Below, piece by piece: positions 15,043 to 23,228 of a DNA stretch of 64,000 nucleotides. The stretch spans positions 168,631-232,630 of the forward strand of contig CACZZZ010000009.1 in NCBI GenBank assembly GCA_902785825.1, written 5' to 3'. The notes below the pieces were generated by a model. It made no database searches. It was not told the origin of the DNA and saw only the letters and a list, made by a program, of their open reading frames with translations. This stretch comes from an uncultured Bacteroidia bacterium (GTDB taxonomy: Bacteria > Bacteroidota > Bacteroidia > Bacteroidales > UBA932). A program made the position numbers and the translations under genes. The stretch's first letter is position 1, and every line of letters starts with the position of its first letter.

Positions 15043-16116
15043 TTATTCTCGTGGTGTTGTCAGATTCTTCATTCCGGGATAGAGGTACAGGTCCTGCTCG
15101 ATCTTGCCGCCGTAAAGACGCACCCATGTGCGGAACCCGTCGTCTCCCTCCTTAAACTCAAAGACCCTCGCCCCGTTTGGTTTGAGGTCATTATAAACAG
15201 TGTCGCAACCGCTGAAGCGGCCGTAAATGAAGAAGAAGTCCCGCCATTTCATGACGAAATCATCGTTGTGGTCGTGCCCGGTGACGATAGCCTGCACGTC
15301 GCCCATCTCTCTCATGGCGAGATAAAGGCCGGAATTGACCGACGGAGAGCATGGCTCCTCTCCGATGTTGCCCATAAGCACCTTTGAAGGATCCCTCAAA
15401 GCCTCATTGTATTCAGGTACAGGAATATGGAAAAATGCGACCGAAGGGACCGGCTTGCCGCCGTTGGCTTTAGTGAACTCGCGGCTATGGTTCTTGTACC
15501 ATGCGACCTGGTCCTGGTGGACATATCCCCAGCCGCTGACGCCGCCCACTTCTTCCCTATTGCCGGAATCGAATAAATACAGGATCCTGTCAACTCCCTT
15601 GCTTCCGGAAATAGTTATGATGTCGTTGGAGCAGCCGGATATTCCGTCGTCATCCACGGTGTTTACGTTACCAGGAATCGAGCGCAGAACCTTGAACATT
15701 TCCGTCCTTGAAAGGTCGAAATCACTGTCGTGGTTGCCCATGGCCACAGCGAAGGGAATCCTTCTCTCCACAAGAGGCTGGAGAATCTCCCTTGCTGACC
15801 GCCCCGCAGGCTTCCCGAAGACAATATCTCCGGTATGTATCACAAAATCAGGTTTTTCCGCATCCAGGGTCTGGATGACAGTCTTTAGGGCCCGCTCGGA
15901 ATCCGGATCACCGGTGACGTAATGTGTGTCGGTGAACTGGACGATCTTTATCTTGCCGTCCTTATTATACTTCAGGCGGTGGGCAATTCCGTCAGCGGGG
16001 GTTTTCTCTTCTTCGCCAGGCTTTTGGGCTCCAATCGCTCCGATACCAGGAATGGTCATCGCCGCCCCGGTCAAGGCAGCTGAAGCCGAATTCTTCAAAA
16101 AATCTCTTCTATCCAT
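15043..16116 (-). CDS. Tat-exported calcineurin-like metallophosphoesterase
   Basis: 357 residues from the ATG at 16116; the codon just upstream is a TTG. The N-terminus MDRRDFLKNSA is a twin-arginine signal. The metal-binding signatures of calcineurin-like phosphoesterases are present in order: FTDTHYV near 62, HTGDIVFGKP near 95, MGNHDSDF near 126, and VTGHDHNDDF near 262. It probably hydrolyses a phosphomonoester or diester outside the cytoplasm. Its neighbours suggest a nucleotide or ADP-ribose product as substrate. The gap to the ADP-ribosylglycohydrolase gene is 6 bases and to ribokinase 11 bases, so the three are surely co-transcribed. Confidence 0.88.
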   Translation of the reverse strand: MDRRDFLKNSASAALTGAAMTIPGIGAIGAQKPGEEEKTPADGIAHRLKYNKDGKIKIVQFTDTHYVTGDPDSERALKTVIQTLDAEKPDFVIHTGDIVFGKPAGRSAREILQPLVERRIPFAVAMGNHDSDFDLSRTEMFKVLRSIPGNVNTVDDDGISGCSNDIITISGSKGVDRILYLFDSGNREEVGGVSGWGYVHQDQVAWYKNHSREFTKANGGKPVPSVAFFHIPVPEYNEALRDPSKVLMGNIGEEPCSPSVNSGLYLAMREMGDVQAIVTGHDHNDDFVMKWRDFFFIYGRFSGCDTVYNDLKPNGARVFEFKEGDDGFRTWVRLYGGKIEQDLYLYPGMKNLTTPRE

Positions 16117-16127
16117 CAAACTAGTTA

Positions 16128-17030
16128 TTAATCAACTATTTCCTTTCTATAAGGCATAGCATTTTGTGCTCCGGGACGCTGGACTGCCAGGGCAGAGGCT
16201 TTCGTCGCGAACTCCGCAGCGGCCTCAAGGGTCTCACCTTCTGAGAGAGCCACGCAAAGCGCCCCGCAATAGCAATCCCCCGCTCCTGTTGTGTCCACGG
16301 CCTCCACCTTTCTCGCGGCCACGAAACTTGCCTGATTCTCCCTGCAAATCAAGGATCCTTTGCTGCCCATGGTGACTATTATATTCCCGACACCACTGGA
16401 CATCAGCGCCCAGGCCGCCTGTGCGGCCGAAGCCTCATCACTTACAGGAAGTCCGGAATATTTCTCAAGCTCATTCTCGTTCGGAATAAACAGGGATATG
16501 TACCTGAATATCTCTTCCGGCAAATCAAGGGCTGGAGCAGGATTGAGTACCACGGTCTTTCCTGCCTCATGAGCTATCTTCGCGGCCTCGACAACCGCAG
16601 GAACAGGAATCTCAAGCTGCATAAGCAGGATGTCACATTCCTTAATCGCTTCGGCGCAGCCATGAATATCCTCGACCGAATAATCATTATTGGCTCCAGA
16701 AGCGACCACAATGCTGTTTTCAGCACTCTCATCAACAGTTATCAAAGCCACTCCTGAAGGCTTACCGGAGACCATGACGCCAGATGTGTCAAGACCTTCT
16801 TCCTTGAAATGGCGGATGGTATTCTCTCCGAATATATCGTCTCCGACCTTGCAAATGAACTTAACGTCACCGCCAAGCCTTTTGGCGGCGACGGCCTGAT
16901 TAGCTCCCTTTCCTCCAGGACCCATCACGAAGTCGTTTCCGAGCACCGTCTCTCCGGGAGCAGGCATCTTGGAACAGAATGCTGTCATGTCGGTGTTGGT
17001 GCTTCCAATCACCAGAATCTTGCCTTTCAT
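16128..17030 (-). CDS. rbsK: Ribokinase
   Basis: 300 residues, the usual length. N-terminal GSTNTDMTAF and GPGGKGANQAVAAKRLGG match the substrate-binding PfkB signature of ribokinases. Near residue 245 VDTTGAGDCYCGAL gives the anion hole and the catalytic Asp. The enzyme phosphorylates D-ribose to ribose 5-phosphate in the cytoplasm. It sits 26 bases downstream of a nucleoside hydrolase and just upstream of a phosphoesterase and an ADP-ribosylglycohydrolase, so the ribose probably comes from nucleosides or ADP-ribose. No ribose transporter is present in the operon. Confidence 0.93.
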   Translation of the reverse strand: MKGKILVIGSTNTDMTAFCSKMPAPGETVLGNDFVMGPGGKGANQAVAAKRLGGDVKFICKVGDDIFGENTIRHFKEEGLDTSGVMVSGKPSGVALITVDESAENSIVVASGANNDYSVEDIHGCAEAIKECDILLMQLEIPVPAVVEAAKIAHEAGKTVVLNPAPALDLPEEIFRYISLFIPNENELEKYSGLPVSDEASAAQAAWALMSSGVGNIIVTMGSKGSLICRENQASFVAARKVEAVDTTGAGDCYCGALCVALSEGETLEAAAEFATKASALAVQRPGAQNAMPYRKEIVD

Positions 17031-17056
17031 TTTGGTTATAAGTTTATTATAATCAA

Positions 17057-18085
17057 TTATTTCCTATTTGCAGGACGGGACGTGATCATCTCAATGAAAT
17101 GAGCTAGGATCGCATCCGCCTGCTCTTGGTTAACCTCGAGATAACGTCTCGAACCATTAGCATCAGGGGTGAAAATGGTGCCTCCATCTTCAGTTACCTC
17201 GATGTTACCAGGCTCCGAAACCTTGAACCATTTATCTCCCTCAACCGCATAAAGCACTGCGGTAGGATCCCAAGTCGGACGGTCATAAGGCATCTGGGCG
17301 TATGCTTTATACGCCTCTATCATCGGGTGCGGACCGGCCCAACCAAAATCATTCTCAATGCTCTTGGACGGATATTCGACAGCGCATCCGACGGCGAAAG
17401 GAGACGTTACGATGGGCGTCGGCCATTCGGCGAAAACCTTCCGCGCCGCGGGGACGTCCCTGATTATGTTATATTCATGATACTTCGGATCCGAAACCTG
17501 CCCTGCCATGGTCACGAGCAGTTTGACCTTCTTTTCGACAAGAGCCTTTCCGTCCAGCTTTGAATATTCATCAGGGCCGGTCTCAAGGAGCCGGGCAAGA
17601 TTGGTTGAGAACCCGACAGAGGCTATCGTCACCGACTTATCCTTAGCCTTAGAGAGGATTTTCCTGTAAAGCTCCGGAGCTTCCGGAAGATTGTCATATC
17701 CCTTTAATGATCTGGCAAACAACGGCTTCCCTTCTTCGTCCTTCAGGTTTACAACCGCCTTAGCATAGTTGACACCGTCATTTTCGCAAAACGCCCCTTT
17801 GCGGATGATGCCGATAGGAATGTCAGGATGACCATACCATGTGTTAAGAATATCGGTGAACTCTCCTGGAGCGGGACCTTCTTTATTAATACAAACCGCA
17901 AGAAGATTGATTGTTCCGGCGTCATGGTACTTGTAGAGCATATCCATGGCCAAGGCGTCATCGACATCGTTCCCGATGTCCGTCTCCATTATCAGGTTAA
18001 TGACCTGGCTGTCTTTCTCTCCCTTGTTTCCGCACCCCGCGACGAGAAGCGGAATCAAAGTGATCAATAATAATATCCTTCTCAT
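17057..18085 (-). CDS. Nucleoside hydrolase lipoprotein
   Basis: 342 residues. The lipobox LLVAGC gives Cys18, so the enzyme is exported and anchored. METDIGNDVDDALA near residue 33 is the calcium-binding Asp cluster of the inosine-uridine nucleoside hydrolase fold. A glycine-poor central sheet and VTSPFAVGCAVEYPS region follow, as in Bacteroidota members. It should cleave the N-glycosidic bond of a ribonucleoside to give ribose and base. It is the first gene of the nucleoside/ADP-ribose operon. A one-off match to the -7 box lies at 18111-18118 on the minus strand, 26 bases upstream of the start, but I would not rely on it. Confidence 0.9.
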   Translation of the reverse strand: MRRILLLITLIPLLVAGCGNKGEKDSQVINLIMETDIGNDVDDALAMDMLYKYHDAGTINLLAVCINKEGPAPGEFTDILNTWYGHPDIPIGIIRKGAFCENDGVNYAKAVVNLKDEEGKPLFARSLKGYDNLPEAPELYRKILSKAKDKSVTIASVGFSTNLARLLETGPDEYSKLDGKALVEKKVKLLVTMAGQVSDPKYHEYNIIRDVPAARKVFAEWPTPIVTSPFAVGCAVEYPSKSIENDFGWAGPHPMIEAYKAYAQMPYDRPTWDPTAVLYAVEGDKWFKVSEPGNIEVTEDGGTIFTPDANGSRRYLEVNQEQADAILAHFIEMITSRPANRK

Positions 18086-18124
18086 GGTTATGTGGTTATT
18101 AGTTATTATTCAAATATTCCTGTA

Positions 18125-18889
18125 TTATCCGTCCAAGCCAAGCTCCACCCGCGCTTCCTCTGAGAGCATTGATTGATCCCACGGCGGCTCAAATGTCAGC
18201 TCGACCTCACAAGCTTTAATTCCAGGTACATCCGCGACATTTTTCTTGACTTCAGCAAGCACCTCGTCAGCCATGGGGCAGGTCGGGGCCGTGAATGTCA
18301 TTTTAATGAAAGCCTCGTGCTTTTTATTGATGACGAGCTCATAGATCAGCCCCAAATCATAAATATTGACCGGAATCTCGGGATCATAGACCTGCTTGAG
18401 AGCGAGCACCACATTATCATACAATGGAGCCAATTCCTTCGCGTCCTCGGCTGTCAAAACCTCGTCGTTCTTTGGGGAGGAATATGACTCGGCAAGCTCT
18501 TTAATCCTCGCTATCATCGAGACGAGTCCGTTGGCCCTTGTCGGAGAAAGATTCTCCTTAAGCCCAATCTCATTAATGAAGCCAAAATCATCCTCCGCAA
18601 TCTCCTTCGGATCTCTTCCGGAATATATGCTTATCAAGAGAGAAATGATTCCTTTTGTGATAATGGCGTCACTGTCGGCCTTGAACACAAGTTTTCCGTC
18701 TTCAATCCCAGCATCGAGCCAAACTCTTGATTGACAACCTTTAATCAATTTGTCATCAGTCTTATCCTCGTCTGGATAAGGCTCGAGATTTTTACCTAAA
18801 TCAATGAGATACTCGTATTTATCGAGCCACTCATCGTACATCGAGAAATCTTCTATTACAGCTTTTTTAGCTTCTTCCAACGTAATCAT
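18125..18889 (-). CDS. SufE-SufT (MIP18/DUF59) fusion protein for Fe-S cluster assembly
   Basis: 254 residues from the ATG at 18889. The frame is open further upstream, but that part overlaps sufS and looks unlike protein. Residues about 1-135 are SufE: LIKGCQSRVW places the sulfur-accepting Cys at 52. Residues about 150-254 are a MIP18/DUF59 domain: DPEIPVNIYDLGLIYEL near 168, TAPTCPMAD with Cys203, and PPWDQSMLSEEAR near the end. SufE takes sulfur from SufS, and DUF59 proteins help cluster assembly or delivery. It begins 10 bases after the sufS stop, so the two are an operon. SufBCD are not in this window. These two domains are usually encoded by separate genes. Confidence 0.85.
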   Translation of the reverse strand: MITLEEAKKAVIEDFSMYDEWLDKYEYLIDLGKNLEPYPDEDKTDDKLIKGCQSRVWLDAGIEDGKLVFKADSDAIITKGIISLLISIYSGRDPKEIAEDDFGFINEIGLKENLSPTRANGLVSMIARIKELAESYSSPKNDEVLTAEDAKELAPLYDNVVLALKQVYDPEIPVNIYDLGLIYELVINKKHEAFIKMTFTAPTCPMADEVLAEVKKNVADVPGIKACEVELTFEPPWDQSMLSEEARVELGLDG

Positions 18890-18899
18890 ACCTATCCAC

Positions 18900-20123
18900 T
18901 TAAACCAGCATTGAGATCGCTTTTTCAAGCGACTTAAAGAAATATTCAGCCTCTTCCATAGTATTGTAAGGAGCAAGGGAAACTCTTACCATTCCTGTCA
19001 CTCCGAACCTGTCCATTATTGGTTCCGCACACATTTGCCCAGAACGGACCGCAATACCCATTTTGTCGAGAATCAACGCTAGATCCTCATGATGAGCACC
19101 TTCCACGCAGAATGAATACAGCGGAATCTTAGTTTCTGTTCCACGTGGAACCCCATAGACCTTTGTCATCCTGAGCGAAGCGAAGGATCTCTCCACATAT
19201 TCCTTCACACTACTCAACTCCCCCTGTAACTCACTATCCCTCAACAACTTCAAAAACTCTATAGCCGGCTTCAAAGTAGGTGTCGCATTAATGTTCTGGG
19301 TGCCGGCCTCAAACTTTCCGGGAAGAGGGGCATACGTGGTGCCTGAGAATTTAACGGTCGAGATCATCTCTCCGCCGCCTTGATAAGGGACCATTTGCTC
19401 CAGCCATTTTTTCTTCCCATAAAGGACTCCCGTTCCGGTGGCCGCATATATCTTGTGTCCTGAAAAAGCGTAGAAATCGCAATCAAGATCCTGGACATCT
19501 ACCCGCTCGTGGACTATACCTTGCGCACCATCAACGAGAACAGGGCAACCTTTTGAGTGACAAATATTTACGATTTGTTTAATCGGGTTTACAATCCCAA
19601 GGACGTTGGAAATGTGAGCTACCGCGAAGAGTTTGGTTCGCTCGCTGATCAGCGACTCCAGTTCCTCTATTTTAAGGTGTCCTTCGTCGTCAACTCCAAG
19701 AACTTTAAGCTTCGCTCCCTTTCTTTGGCAAAGCATCTGCCAAGGAACAATGTTGGAGTGGTGCTCTTCCTCCGAGACAATGATCTCATCACCCTCCCCA
19801 ACCAGGATTTCTCCCAGTGAAAAAGCGACAAGATTAATGGAAGCCGTTGTTCCTGAGGTAAATATGATTTCCTCACGAGAAGCGGCATTGATATATTCAC
19901 GGACAACGTCGCGGGTACTCTCATATTCCTCTGTAGCGTCTGCCGCCAGCTTGTGAACGGCCCTGTGGATGTTGGCGTTCACTCCCAAAGCAAGACTATC
20001 CATCTTATCCACGACGGTCTTTAGCCTTTGGGCCGTGGCCGCATTATCAAAATACACCAGTGGCTTGCCATAGACTTTGCCGGACAACGCCGGAAACATT
20101 TCCCTTATATCCTGGATTCTCAT
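18900..20123 (-). CDS. sufS: Cysteine desulfurase SufS
   Basis: 407 residues from the ATG at 20123; the TTG four codons upstream is less likely. YFDNAAT near 24, a PLP-binding SGHK with Lys224, and RSGQMCAEP with the catalytic Cys365 identify a group II cysteine desulfurase. It removes sulfur from cysteine and passes it to SufE for Fe-S clusters. Residues about 311-330 are odd: ERSFASLRMT is encoded by a dispersed palindromic repeat and VPRGT by a parS-like site. The two DNA elements are only 12 bases apart and sit in the linker before the small domain. The next gene encodes a SufE-SufT fusion. Confidence 0.93.
   Translation of the reverse strand: MRIQDIREMFPALSGKVYGKPLVYFDNAATAQRLKTVVDKMDSLALGVNANIHRAVHKLAADATEEYESTRDVVREYINAASREEIIFTSGTTASINLVAFSLGEILVGEGDEIIVSEEEHHSNIVPWQMLCQRKGAKLKVLGVDDEGHLKIEELESLISERTKLFAVAHISNVLGIVNPIKQIVNICHSKGCPVLVDGAQGIVHERVDVQDLDCDFYAFSGHKIYAATGTGVLYGKKKWLEQMVPYQGGGEMISTVKFSGTTYAPLPGKFEAGTQNINATPTLKPAIEFLKLLRDSELQGELSSVKEYVERSFASLRMTKVYGVPRGTETKIPLYSFCVEGAHHEDLALILDKMGIAVRSGQMCAEPIMDRFGVTGMVRVSLAPYNTMEEAEYFFKSLEKAISMLV
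19137..19152. promoter_or_regulatory. parS-like ParB-binding site inside sufS
   Basis: The sequence matches TGTTCCACGTGGAACA at 15 of 16 positions, with the palindromic core GTTCCACGTGGAAC intact at 19138-19151. It encodes VPRGT in sufS. A perfect copy lies 1.96 kb away in mnmG. The motif is the standard chromosomal parS type, normally clustered near the replication origin. Confidence 0.75.
19165..19190. repeat. Dispersed palindromic repeat inside sufS
   Basis: A 26-base element with core CTGAGCGAAGCGAAGGAT, related to the copies at 20802 and 23972. It is in frame in sufS and gives residues SFASLRMT on the minus strand. Confidence 0.85.
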
Positions 20124-20147
20124 CTGACAATTCAATGCTCTATCCTA

Positions 20148-20155
20148 CAAATTTA
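20148..20155 (-). promoter_or_regulatory. -7 box for the sufS operon
   Basis: TAAATTTG on the minus strand is an exact TAnnTTTG match, 24 bases upstream of the sufS ATG. It is divergent from the ruvA box at 20179. Confidence 0.6.
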
Positions 20156-20178
20156 ACAAATCATTCTTTAAGATTTTG

Positions 20179-20186
20179 TATATTTG
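20179..20186 (+). promoter_or_regulatory. -7 box for ruvA
   Basis: TATATTTG, an exact match to TAnnTTTG, 19 bases before the ruvA ATG at 20206. No strong -33 element is seen. Confidence 0.6.
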
Positions 20187-20205
20187 AGAATAATTACAAA
20201 GACAC

Positions 20206-20796
20206 ATGATAGACTACATCAAAGGCACCATCACCGAACTCTCCCCCGCCGAATTGACTTTGGAGAATAATGGCATCGGATACAGCATCCTTATTTCCCT
20301 GCAAACTTATCAGGCCCTCCAGGAGAAAAAAGAGGCGAAGGTTTATATCTTCCATTACCTGCGCGAGGATATGGAGGATTTCTACGGATTCGCGACCAAG
20401 GACGAAAGGGAACTGTTCGAGTTGCTGATCAGCGTCTCTGGTATTGGTGTGTCTTCAGCAAGAATGATGCTTTCTTCTCTTTCAGCTGAAGAGATTCGTC
20501 AAGCGATTCTGTCCGAGGATGTGGCCAGGATAAAGAGCGTGAAGGGCATTGGCGTAAAAAGCGCTCAAAGGCTTATTATTGAGCTCAAGGATAAGGTTGT
20601 CAAGGGCGAGGGAGCGGACTCTTCAGAACTGTTCGGCGGAGCTGGAAGAAGCGAGATAGTGGAAGAGGCTTCCAGGGCTCTTGTAATGCTCGGTTTTGCC
20701 AAGCCGGCCGTCAATAAAGCCATCCAAGCCATCCTTAAAGCCAACCCCAACGCCAAAGTCGAGCAGATCATCAAGTCTGCCCTCCAGATGATGTAG
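20206..20796 (+). CDS. ruvA: Holliday junction branch migration protein RuvA
   Basis: 196 residues, normal for RuvA. The N-terminal OB fold (MIDYIKGTITELSPAELTLENNG) is followed by two helix-hairpin-helix motifs (VSGIGVSSARMML and VKGIGVKSAQRLIIELKDK) and a C-terminal domain III ending in IIKSALQMM. It binds four-way DNA junctions as a tetramer and recruits the RuvB motor. ruvB is at 33395 in this window, not adjacent. The gene stands alone between divergent sufS and convergent mnmG, and a palindromic repeat lies in the gap before the mnmG stop. Confidence 0.96.
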   Translation: MIDYIKGTITELSPAELTLENNGIGYSILISLQTYQALQEKKEAKVYIFHYLREDMEDFYGFATKDERELFELLISVSGIGVSSARMMLSSLSAEEIRQAILSEDVARIKSVKGIGVKSAQRLIIELKDKVVKGEGADSSELFGGAGRSEIVEEASRALVMLGFAKPAVNKAIQAILKANPNAKVEQIIKSALQMM

Positions 20797-20801
20797 GTTA
20801 T

Positions 20802-20827
20802 GTCATTCTGAGCGAAGCGAAGAATCT
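20802..20827. repeat. Dispersed palindromic repeat between ruvA and mnmG
   Basis: A 26-base copy with core CTGAGCGAAGCGAAGAAT and ATTCT/AGAAT ends. It fills the convergent gap and overlaps the mnmG stop codon by two bases, so it could also act as a weak terminator for both genes. Confidence 0.9.
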
Positions 20828-22688
20828 ATCTTCCGAAATAAACGAGGAGGATGGAGATGTCAGATGGAGAAACGCCGGAGATTCTGGAGGCCTGGGCGAT
20901 CGTTCTAGGTTGATAACGGTTAAACTTCTGACGGCATTCTATAGATAGCCCGGAGATATTATCAAAGTCAAATCCTTCAGGAATACGCAAGTTTTCCAGC
21001 CGGGAAATTTTCTCCGCAACCGCACGCTCGCGCTCTATATATCCCTTATACTTGATCTCGATCTCCACTGATTCTACAACTTCTTTAGAATAATTTGTTC
21101 CACGTGGAACAATTTTCAGCAATTCCGACAAATTAACCTCTGGACGGGAAGCCAGTTCAACCAAGCGTTTTGAGTCTGTCAAAGGAGTGGATCCTCGTGA
21201 TTCAAGATAAGGATTTACAACTTCCTTTTTTAACTTGATATTCTCACACTTTTCTCTGAGAATCGCCACCTCATCACGCTTGGAGGCCATTTTGTTATAA
21301 CGCTTTTCTGAAGCGAGACCAATTCTGTAAGACCTTTCTGTCAAACGGAAATCGGCATTATCCTGCCTTAAGAGTATCCGATATTCAGCCCTGGAAGTAA
21401 ACATCCGGTATGGCTCATCAACCCCCTTCGTAATCAGGTCATCAATCAAAACACCGATATACGATTCGTCTCTTCGCAGGATGAACGGATCTTTCTCCTG
21501 TATCTTCAACGCCGCGTTTATACCGGCCACAAGGCCTTGCGCCGCAGCTTCCTCATATCCAGTGGTACCATTAACCTGGCCAGCGAAATAAAGACCCTCG
21601 ATATCCTTCAACTCAAGCGTGGCCTTAAGCTGCGTCGGATCGAAATAATCATATTCAACAGCGTAAGCCGGCTTGAATATTTTGGCTTCCTCTAAGCCCT
21701 CTATCGCATGTAAGGCATCCAGCTGCGTTTGAAGAGGAAGAGATGAGGAGAATCCTTGCAGATAATATTCGTTAGTGTCTCTTCCTTCCGGCTCCAGGAA
21801 TAGCTGATGAGAATCATTATCCGGGAAAACACGCAGCTTATCCTCGATGCTGGGACAGTAGCGAGGTCCTTTTCCTGTGATTAAACCATTAAGAAGCGGC
21901 GAGTCTTTAAATCCCTCCCGAAGGATGTCATGAACCTTTCCGTTGGTATGAAGAATAAAGCAATTCATCTGGGGATCCCCACCTTGAATGGATGATGGGA
22001 CATCAAGGTATGAGAACCGCTCAGGATCCTGATCCCCTAATTGCGGAAGAAGTCTGGTTGTGTCAACAGAAGAAATGTCAATCCTGGGAGGAGTGCCAGT
22101 CTTCATCCTTCCTGTCTTCAAGCCGAGACTTGACAATTGTTCCGTCAATCCATGAGAAGAAAGCTCCCCTATCCTGCCTCCTTCAAAAGTAGTCCTTCCG
22201 ATGAACAGTTTTCCATTCAAGAAGGTTCCGGCAGTCAAAATAACCGCTTGAGACTTGAAAATTGCCCCGGTAGTTGTACGGACGCCGACGATTTTTGAAT
22301 TCTCAAAGAGGAAAAACTCCGCAAAATCTGCGTAAATATCTAATTTACAATGAGTTTCGAGAATTTTGCGCCAGCGTAGAGAAAAGGCTTGTTTATCGCA
22401 CTGTGCCCTTGGACTCCACATCGCCGGACCCTTTGAGCGATTAAGCATCCTGAATTGAAGAGTCGTGGCATCCGTGACAAGACCCATCATTCCACCGAGC
22501 GCGTCGATTTCCCGGACGATCTGTCCCTTCGCGATTCCACCCACCGCGGGATTACAGGACATCCTGGCGAAACTTCTCAAATCGGCATTAAGCAGCAGAA
22601 CCGAACAGCCAAGGTTAGCTGCGGCGACCGCTGCCTCACAACCGGCATGTCCACCCCCTACTACTATTATATCATAAACCCCTTGCAT
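20826..22688 (-). CDS. mnmG: tRNA uridine 5-carboxymethylaminomethyl modification enzyme MnmG
   Basis: 620 residues from the ATG at 22688; the TTG four codons upstream is rejected. [11 protein letters not shown] near residue 10 binds [15 protein letters not shown] near 47 and [11 protein letters not shown] near 270 are family signatures, and the C-terminal helical domain ends near [17 protein letters not shown]. With MnmE it modifies wobble uridine in tRNAs. It is commonly found near the chromosome origin. A perfect parS-like palindrome at 21096-21111 encodes VPRGT near residues 527-531. It follows ybeY by 4 bases, so the two are co-transcribed. Confidence 0.97.
   Translation of the reverse strand: MQGVYDIIVVGGGHAGCEAAVAAANLGCSVLLLNADLRSFARMSCNPAVGGIAKGQIVREIDALGGMMGLVTDATTLQFRMLNRSKGPAMWSPRAQCDKQAFSLRWRKILETHCKLDIYADFAEFFLFENSKIVGVRTTTGAIFKSQAVILTAGTFLNGKLFIGRTTFEGGRIGELSSHGLTEQLSSLGLKTGRMKTGTPPRIDISSVDTTRLLPQLGDQDPERFSYLDVPSSIQGGDPQMNCFILHTNGKVHDILREGFKDSPLLNGLITGKGPRYCPSIEDKLRVFPDNDSHQLFLEPEGRDTNEYYLQGFSSSLPLQTQLDALHAIEGLEEAKIFKPAYAVEYDYFDPTQLKATLELKDIEGLYFAGQVNGTTGYEEAAAQGLVAGINAALKIQEKDPFILRRDESYIGVLIDDLITKGVDEPYRMFTSRAEYRILLRQDNADFRLTERSYRIGLASEKRYNKMASKRDEVAILREKCENIKLKKEVVNPYLESRGSTPLTDSKRLVELASRPEVNLSELLKIVPRGTNYSKEVVESVEIEIKYKGYIERERAVAEKISRLENLRIPEGFDFDNISGLSIECRQKFNRYQPRTIAQASRISGVSPSDISILLVYFGR
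21096..21111. promoter_or_regulatory. parS site (perfect palindrome) inside mnmG
   Basis: TGTTCCACGTGGAACA is a perfect 16-bp palindrome fitting the ParB-binding consensus TGTTNCACGTGNAACA. It lies in frame and encodes VPRGT. With the near-perfect copy in sufS it forms a parS pair about 2 kb apart. Confidence 0.85.
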
Positions 22689-22692
22689 CAGG

Positions 22693-23112
22693 CTAAACAA
22701 CAGAACGCAGTTTCAGATAATAATCTTCCTTCTCGTGAATCGTCTTCTCATCCTCGGGGGTGTGATCATCATAACCTATAAGATGAAGAAGACCATGGAC
22801 CATCACCCTGTGAAGTTCCTCATCAAACTCGACCCCATATTCCAAAGCATTCTCCCGGACAGAGTCAACACTGATGAACAGATCACCTGACAGAGTTTTT
22901 CCTTCACAATAATCAAAGGTGATTATGTCTGTGAAATAATCATGTTGCAAATATCTCATGTTGACATCCAGAATGTAATTGTCGGAGCAAAATATTATGT
23001 TAACATCACCGATTGTACGGATCTCGCTTCCGGCGACCATCTTCAGCCAACGGTTATTGGCTAATTTGTCCTTCAATACAAATTTCACGTCCTCTGTAAA
23101 ATACCTTATCAT
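22693..23112 (-). CDS. ybeY: Endoribonuclease YbeY
   Basis: 139 residues. The zinc site [12 protein letters not shown] near residue 105 is diagnostic, and [15 protein letters not shown] is the usual preceding region. YbeY acts in maturation of 16S rRNA 3' ends and in ribosome quality control. A promoter box lies about 26 bases upstream. It is followed by mnmG after a 4-base gap. Confidence 0.95.
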   Translation of the reverse strand: MIRYFTEDVKFVLKDKLANNRWLKMVAGSEIRTIGDVNIIFCSDNYILDVNMRYLQHDYFTDIITFDYCEGKTLSGDLFISVDSVRENALEYGVEFDEELHRVMVHGLLHLIGYDDHTPEDEKTIHEKEDYYLKLRSVV

Positions 23113-23137
23113 AGCATGATGTTTGCAAAAGTTTGCA

Positions 23138-23145
23138 CAAATCTA
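23138..23145 (-). promoter_or_regulatory. -7 box for ybeY-mnmG
   Basis: TAGATTTG on the minus strand fits TAnnTTTG, 25 bases upstream of the ybeY ATG, and is divergent from the tonB promoter. Confidence 0.55.
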
Positions 23146-23164
23146 CAACTATTAATTCAAAAAA

Positions 23165-23195
23165 TTTGAAATGAAAATTATTATTTATAACTTTG
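23165..23195 (+). promoter_or_regulatory. Complete Bacteroidota promoter for tonB
   Basis: A -33 TTTG at 23165-23168 and a -7 TAACTTTG at 23188-23195 are separated by 19 bases, which is the textbook spacing for the primary sigma factor of this phylum. The leader to the tonB ATG is about 30 bases. This is the clearest full promoter in the window. Confidence 0.8.
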
Positions 23196-23228
23196 GAAGC
23201 CTAATGTAGACGTATAAACTCACTGAAT

